Source: Bacteroidota bacterium (GTDB lineage Bacteria > Bacteroidota > Bacteroidia > Bacteroidales > FEN-979). Taken from it: a DNA stretch of 45,527 nt. Each line of letters starts with the position of its first letter. Within the stretch, counting starts at the first letter, position 1. Below are positions 41,239 to 45,527 of the stretch, piece after piece. Position numbers and translations under genes: made by a program. The notes under the pieces are model-generated. The model ran no database searches. It was not told where the DNA came from and worked only from the letters and a program-made list of their open reading frames with translations. The DNA lies in NCBI GenBank assembly GCA_016868575.1, contig VGGL01000010.1:1-45527 (forward strand), written 5' to 3'.

Positions 41239-42377
41239 AAAAGCCAATATTTATTCTGCTATTCTTTACCGTTTCCATTTTCCTATCGGCTCAGTCGCCC
41301 CAGAAGCTGAGTTATCAGGCTGTCATACGGGATGCAACTGGAAAGCTGATCCAGAACAGCCCGGTTGGGATAAAGATCAGCGTGTTGCAGGGATCAGCTA
41401 CGGGGGTCTCTGTTTATACCGAGGTTCATTCTGTTACAACAAATGTCAATGGCCTGGTGTCTCTTGAGATCGGAGGTGGGATAACTTCGGATGATTTTTC
41501 AGAGATTGACTGGGCAAGTGGACCCTATTTCCTGAAAACGGAAACGGATCCTATGGGGGGATCAAGTTACACAATCACCGGAACAAGCCAGCTTCTTAGT
41601 GTACCTTATGCACTTTATGCGGGAAATGGATTTTCGGGAGACTACAACGACCTGATCAACAAACCCATTACCGATGGATCGGAGACAAAGGTTACGGCAG
41701 GTACCAATATTCAGGTTAACGGCGAAGGAACAATTCAGAATCCATATGTCATCAGCGGATTGTTAAATCCCACAAAGGTGATTCTGGCTTATTCCCAGAG
41801 TTGGACAGTTCCATCAGGAGTTTCAAAGATCAAGGTAGAGCTTTGGGGCGGTTCAGGAGGGGGTGGTGGCGCCGGGGTATATTCTTATTCCTATACCCTT
41901 AACGATGGCGGGAATGGAGGAAGCGGAGGCTATGCTGAAAAAGAGATGGACGTAACCCCAAATCAGCAGCTTATTTTTACGATCGGAAATGCCGGTGTAG
42001 CAGGAGAAAATGCAACCTATTCGGGATACTGGAGCGGTGATACTAACGGCGGGAATGGTGAAAACTCCCTGCTTTATATATCTTCATCAATCGTCATGCG
42101 GGCCGCAGGAGGTACCGGAGGAAAAAAAGGAAGCTATACAAGTTATACTGTTCATGGCACACCCGGAAATGATAACCTCGGAACCATCACAGGTTATTGC
42201 AATGATCCCTGGTCATATATTCTGAACGTCTTTAATGGCTTACCCAGATCTTATATCAGCGACAGGATACTTACCTCCCCGCCCGGAAAAGGCGGATCCA
42301 TCGTGTGGGGATATTCAAGTGAAATAATACCGACCCCCGGTGAAGCAGGGTGTGCGATCATCTCGTTCCTGGAATGA
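41235..42377 (+). CDS. Secreted glycine-rich-domain protein, partner of the T9SS cargo gene
   Basis: Signal peptide (IFILLFFTVSIFLSA, cut near AQ) then the recurrent Bacteroidota N-terminal module QKLSYQAVIRDATGKLIQNS ... SVPYALYAG (about 21-135), a short linker, and a Gly-rich beta domain from about 180 (VELWGGSGGGGGAG, GGNGGSGGYAEKEMDV, FTIGNAGVAG, RAAGGTGGKKGS) ending AGCAIISFLE. The Gly-rich part resembles phage tail-fibre-like or glycine-rich adhesion domains. No CTD is visible at the end of its 380 residues, so it may leave the cell by another route or through its partner. Translationally coupled to the preceding gene. Confidence 0.75.
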   Translation: MKKPIFILLFFTVSIFLSAQSPQKLSYQAVIRDATGKLIQNSPVGIKISVLQGSATGVSVYTEVHSVTTNVNGLVSLEIGGGITSDDFSEIDWASGPYFLKTETDPMGGSSYTITGTSQLLSVPYALYAGNGFSGDYNDLINKPITDGSETKVTAGTNIQVNGEGTIQNPYVISGLLNPTKVILAYSQSWTVPSGVSKIKVELWGGSGGGGGAGVYSYSYTLNDGGNGGSGGYAEKEMDVTPNQQLIFTIGNAGVAGENATYSGYWSGDTNGGNGENSLLYISSSIVMRAAGGTGGKKGSYTSYTVHGTPGNDNLGTITGYCNDPWSYILNVFNGLPRSYISDRILTSPPGKGGSIVWGYSSEIIPTPGEAGCAIISFLE

Positions 42378-42401
42378 TCCACCTGACGGTCTTTATTGCA
42401 A

Positions 42402-44309
42402 ATGAACCAGAAGGACCGCATCTCTGTTGTTTCTTTTTCAGCAATCCTATTGCTCCTTGCCTGTACCATCCGTTCCGATGTCATCATCGACCGTTCTTTT
42501 CTTCCGAGGTTTATCACCCTTAGCCTGCTTCTGATTGTTTTTTTTCCCTTGTCTTTCAAAAAAATCATTTCTCCCCAAAAGAACCTTTACCTGTTCTCCC
42601 TCATCGCTTTCTATCTCTGGAATCTTTTAAGCAGCCTGTGGGCGCTTTCACCCCAGGAAGCCTTGATCCAGTCACAGGTTGTATTTAATTCCATGGCTGT
42701 TTGGATCATTGTTACGAAATACATCCAACACACTGCGGAAACGGAGATTATCTTCATCAAGTTCCTGATGATATTCCTGACCTTCTCATTTGCCCTTGCT
42801 TTCTTTCGGATGTCAGCGATACCTTTTTTCGACCCCTATAAGATCAAGTCGATCAGCGCCAATAATAACCTCTATTCGGGATTCCTGCTGATCTCCCTGC
42901 CATTCGTCCTGACCGGGTACTCAATTCTGAAAAAAGGCTGGAAATTTATTGCCCTTGGGATTGCGATCCTGTCAGTCTTCTTCATCATCATTCTCCAAAG
43001 CCGGGCTGTTTATCTGGGATTATTCCTTGCCCTCGTTCTCCTTTTTCTTTTCCTGGTTATCCGTTACCGCTTTATCATCAACAAAGCCAATATAATCAAT
43101 GGAATTGGCGCTCTTGTGTTGTTGTTGGGATTGGTTTTTCTATTCTATTCCTCTCTTGACCGGACGAGAAAGGATTATTTCCTGAGCAAGATTGAGGTCT
43201 GGGATTATTTCGGAACATTTGAGAATCCTGAAGAAGAGAAAGTGCGACGTTATGTAGAGCTGGATATGGCCACTCCGGGTGATATTCCTCCGTTTGATCA
43301 TTCCGAAGCCTATTATGAGAACGCCAACCTCCGGATGATATTCTGGAAAAAGTCACTCTTTCTGATCCAATCACATCCATTCACGGGGGTTGGCGCCGGC
43401 AACTGGAAACTGAACATCCCGTCAAGCCCGGAACCACCCAATCCCGATCATACAAAGCTGAACTATACTTACAGCCAGCCTCATAATGAAGCCATTTCCA
43501 TCATTTCTGAACTCGGCATCGTTGGTTTGGTTCTTGCTTTTATGATTTTCCTGCTTCCCCTGGTATGGGCGTTTATCTGTTTGATTAAAAGAAAACTTAA
43601 ACCATCATTTTCGCTGATTTTATTCGCTTCATTTATTGCCGGGTTTTATCTGTTTTCTTTGTTTGATTTTCCCCTTAAACGGGTGGAACACAATATCCTG
43701 TTCTTTTCCGCCATAGCATTTTTATTGGCAAAAATCCCTTCAGAAACCTTTTCATTCAGATGGCTTCCTGAGATTCCCATTAAGCTTTTCAATGGAGTAA
43801 TGGTTTTTCTGCTGTTTTTTTCTCTTATCCCGGGCATCTACAGGATGATGGGAGAATATTACTCATTAAAGATGTTCCGCTATGAAAGGCAAAATGATGA
43901 CAAGGTAATCACCTATTGCAGGAAAGCACATAGTTTTCTTTATGACATTACTCCAAACTCCCTTCCCCTTGCCTGGTTTGAAGGGGTTGCTCAATACAGA
44001 AAGGGAAACATGACGGAAGCTGTTATTTGTTTTGAGAAGGCCATTGAAAGAACTCCCTTTGAAGTCAGGGTCCTCAATGATTACGGGGCTTCCCTGTTTG
44101 CTACCGGAAACCCTGTGAAAGCGAAATTGATCCTTCGTCGTTCCATCCGGATTGATCCTTTTTTTGATGATGCCCGGTTTAACCTGTCTGCTATGCATTA
44201 CTTTTCAGGGAGGAAGGATAGCGCGCTATTTTATATTATCCCTTGCAGAGACTCCCAGAAAAAAAAGGATTTTCTTGAAGAATTGGGTGTCAGGGATTCA
44301 GTTCCTTAG
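42402..44309 (+). CDS. O-antigen ligase-like (Wzy_C) membrane protein with C-terminal TPRs
   Basis: About twelve hydrophobic helices over residues 1-480, with a large periplasmic loop (about 255-360) that includes HPFTGVGAGNWKLNIP and QPHNEAISIISELGIVGL. That pattern is the Wzy_C/O-antigen ligase family, with the conserved Arg in SRAVYLGL and His in PHNE. The C-terminal ~120 residues form TPR helices (AVICFEKAIERTPFEVRVLNDYGASLFATGNPVKAKLILRRSI). Length 635 from ATG 42402; a TTG two codons earlier is less likely. The protein could be a ligase, a polymerase or a protein glycosyltransferase (PglL-like); the sequence does not decide. Confidence 0.85.
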   Translation: MNQKDRISVVSFSAILLLLACTIRSDVIIDRSFLPRFITLSLLLIVFFPLSFKKIISPQKNLYLFSLIAFYLWNLLSSLWALSPQEALIQSQVVFNSMAVWIIVTKYIQHTAETEIIFIKFLMIFLTFSFALAFFRMSAIPFFDPYKIKSISANNNLYSGFLLISLPFVLTGYSILKKGWKFIALGIAILSVFFIIILQSRAVYLGLFLALVLLFLFLVIRYRFIINKANIINGIGALVLLLGLVFLFYSSLDRTRKDYFLSKIEVWDYFGTFENPEEEKVRRYVELDMATPGDIPPFDHSEAYYENANLRMIFWKKSLFLIQSHPFTGVGAGNWKLNIPSSPEPPNPDHTKLNYTYSQPHNEAISIISELGIVGLVLAFMIFLLPLVWAFICLIKRKLKPSFSLILFASFIAGFYLFSLFDFPLKRVEHNILFFSAIAFLLAKIPSETFSFRWLPEIPIKLFNGVMVFLLFFSLIPGIYRMMGEYYSLKMFRYERQNDDKVITYCRKAHSFLYDITPNSLPLAWFEGVAQYRKGNMTEAVICFEKAIERTPFEVRVLNDYGASLFATGNPVKAKLILRRSIRIDPFFDDARFNLSAMHYFSGRKDSALFYIIPCRDSQKKKDFLEELGVRDSVP

Positions 44310-44414
44310 GATAGAACTGCTCCCTCATAACAAGGTGGTTCCATGATCAATGAACAATTCCGGATCTTTTTCTTAAGATTATTACTTCATGCGTATCCCC
44401 GGAGGAGTTGTTTC
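44310..44414. other. Spacer between O-antigen ligase-like gene and SMR remnant
   Basis: No open frame, repeat or convincing hairpin is seen here. With the SMR remnant and the 71 bp after it, it makes up a 374-bp gap with no intact gene. Confidence 0.5.
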
Positions 44415-44612
44415 TCAACCAGTTAGCTTAAGCCCGATGATCCCGATCACGATGAGGCTGACAGAAAGCAACCGCAGTAATCCGGTAGGATCATGGAGAT
44501 GACTGCGACAATGATCCATGGAATCCGGTTCGATGTGGTCTGTGACAACTTCAGCCCCAGGGGCCATCCGATCTCAAATAATCCTGCAATAAATAAAAAA
44601 GAACCAATTCAT
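44415..44612 (-). pseudogene. Decayed SMR-family (EmrE/SugE-like) transporter
   Basis: Read on the minus strand, the region starts MNWFFFI, then after a +1 shift continues IAGLFEIGWPLGLKLSQ, TTSNRIPWIIVAVISMI, then returns to the first frame for DPTGLLRLLSVSLIVIGIIG and LKLTG-stop. These are the first and last parts of a small multidrug-resistance transporter, including the membrane-embedded Glu of the first helix (LFEIGW). About 45 codons between SMI and DPTG, holding helices 2-3, are missing. The remnant is 198 bp; an intact gene would be about 320 bp. In-frame stop codons confirm it is broken. Confidence 0.8.
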
Positions 44613-44683
44613 CGTTTCTTGATTTTTATGTGTGAAAATACTCCAGGGGTCTCAAGGCACTGGTTTTATGTACCCTGATGTTT

Positions 44684-45527
44684 TCATTTATCCATGATTG
44701 CCCCAACCATTTTATCCACGATATCAAACGCCTGCTCGTACAGCAACTGATGATCCCCCTGGGTATTGGGTTCTGAAGTCATTACGATCAGCAAATGATA
44801 TTGGGGTATGGCAAAGGCATACTGCCCGCCATGCCCATTCATGAACATCATCCCGCGTTTTGCATCCATCCACCATAAATACCCAAATGTCAATACGCCG
44901 CCATCATAGTTCCAGGCATCAGGGATGTAAGGTGTTACCATTTTTACAATCCATGCAGAATCAACGAGCTGCTGACCCTTCCACTTACCATGATCCATCA
45001 CACATTGAGCCACCTTGGCCATTTCTCTGGGTGTGGTCAGAATGCCATAGGCGCCATGGGTGATCCCATCCCGGTACCGGTGCCAGGAATAATTCCTGAA
45101 ATCAAGCCTGGAGAAAAGAACCTCATCGGCCCATTCATCGGTTGGTCTCCCGAGTTTTTTCTGATAAATTGCAGAGAGAAGATGTGGATTACCATCGCTA
45201 TAATGGAATACAGTCCCTGGATTTTGATCCATGGGCAGATCAAGGATGAATTCAACACTGTTATCCGGCAATTGGCGAAGCATTTTTGAAGTCTGTCCAC
45301 TTACTCCATCGTTGCTGTAGGATATTCCTGAGCGCATGGTCAGCAGGTCTTCAATGGTGATATCCGCCTTATCCGGGTGATCTGCGATCTCTGATGGGAG
45401 ATAAATTCCAAGTTTATCGTTGACTGAAGTAATGATCCCCTGCTCCATGGCTATCCCGGTGAGTACCCCCAACACTTGCTTGGTACACGACCAGACGGCA
45501 GCCGGTTTGGTGCGGTCGGCATCATCT
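44684..45527 (-). CDS. Serine hydrolase, beta-lactamase class C family, 5' end outside window
   Basis: Penicillin-binding-protein/esterase-like serine hydrolase. The frame stays open to the right edge, so the start is missing; 281 residues are present. The nucleophile motif SxxK is SCTK near the edge (VWSCTKQVLGVLTG). LLTMRSGI follows, then FHYSDGNPHLLSAIY for the YxN-like motif (with Asp in place of Asn), and GHGGQYAF serves as the third, KTG-like motif. These features fit the class C-like family with many esterases and peptidases. Resistance to beta-lactams should not be assumed. Confidence 0.85.
   Translation of the reverse strand, partial: DDADRTKPAAVWSCTKQVLGVLTGIAMEQGIITSVNDKLGIYLPSEIADHPDKADITIEDLLTMRSGISYSNDGVSGQTSKMLRQLPDNSVEFILDLPMDQNPGTVFHYSDGNPHLLSAIYQKKLGRPTDEWADEVLFSRLDFRNYSWHRYRDGITHGAYGILTTPREMAKVAQCVMDHGKWKGQQLVDSAWIVKMVTPYIPDAWNYDGGVLTFGYLWWMDAKRGMMFMNGHGGQYAFAIPQYHLLIVMTSEPNTQGDHQLLYEQAFDIVDKMVGAIMDK

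Noticed and set aside
44493-44678. 61-codon open frame on the plus strand
   Set aside because: It is antisense to the SMR remnant and shows no protein features.

Overview
The window is a dense stretch of chromosome from a member of the Bacteroidota. The evidence is a complete type IX secretion/gliding core (gldK-gldL-gldM-gldN) preceded by a PorP/SprF-family gene, a T9SS type A sorting domain protein, promoter -7 boxes of the Bacteroidota form TAnnTTTG ahead of many genes, and almost no Shine-Dalgarno sequences. Tryptophanase, a NimA-like flavoprotein and a dockerin-like protein would fit an anaerobic or facultative environmental lineage near Bacteroidales. I cannot name a genus. No rRNA, tRNA, prophage or CRISPR array is visible.

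Layout. 1-5.3 kb (+): 3' end of tryptophanase, a MntP-type manganese exporter, QueD, Hpt, adenylate kinase, Obg GTPase, a PAP2 phosphatase and an outer-membrane barrel protein. 5.4-11.6 kb (-): an SGNH-type secreted protein, a NimA-like flavoprotein, then a tightly packed run transcribed as thioredoxin-like protein - panC - panD - flippase-like membrane protein - rfaE2 - radA. 11.64-11.96 kb: a gene-free patch of nested palindromes beside a lone GIY-YIG gene. 12.3-16.4 kb (+): flavodoxin, M23 peptidase, dxr and rseP, followed by a convergent yitT-like gene. 17.5-23.6 kb (+): the T9SS block. 23.7-28.3 kb (+): recG and pheT. 28.4-35 kb (+): nucleotide-sugar dehydrogenase, sigma-54 activator, lptE, a TPR-like protein, secG, groES and groEL. 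35.1-37.7 kb (+): DUF4468-like protein, adenosine deaminase-like protein, rlmN. 37.7-45.5 kb: a dockerin-like exported protein (-), then methyltransferase, LolC/E-FtsX permease, a T9SS cargo protein and its glycine-rich partner, an O-antigen ligase-like protein with TPRs (all +), a decayed SMR transporter (-) and a truncated serine hydrolase (-).

Genes that work together: GldK/L/M/N and PorP/SprF build the T9SS, which would export the CTD-bearing protein at 40.75 kb. PanD makes the beta-alanine that PanC joins to pantoate. LptE, RfaE2, the O-antigen ligase and the nucleotide-sugar dehydrogenase all point to envelope glycan or LPS work. SecG and GroES/GroEL form an export and folding block.

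The most unusual material is between genes: (i) a 24-bp-arm perfect hairpin nested inside a second pair of palindrome-bearing arms, next to the GIY-YIG gene; (ii) AT-rich simple repeats at gene ends that supply stop codons, including one 17-mer read in two frames at the ends of two unrelated genes; (iii) five TGTCA/TGACA pentamers in about 105 bp ahead of groES; (iv) an SMR transporter remnant with a frameshift and an internal deletion.
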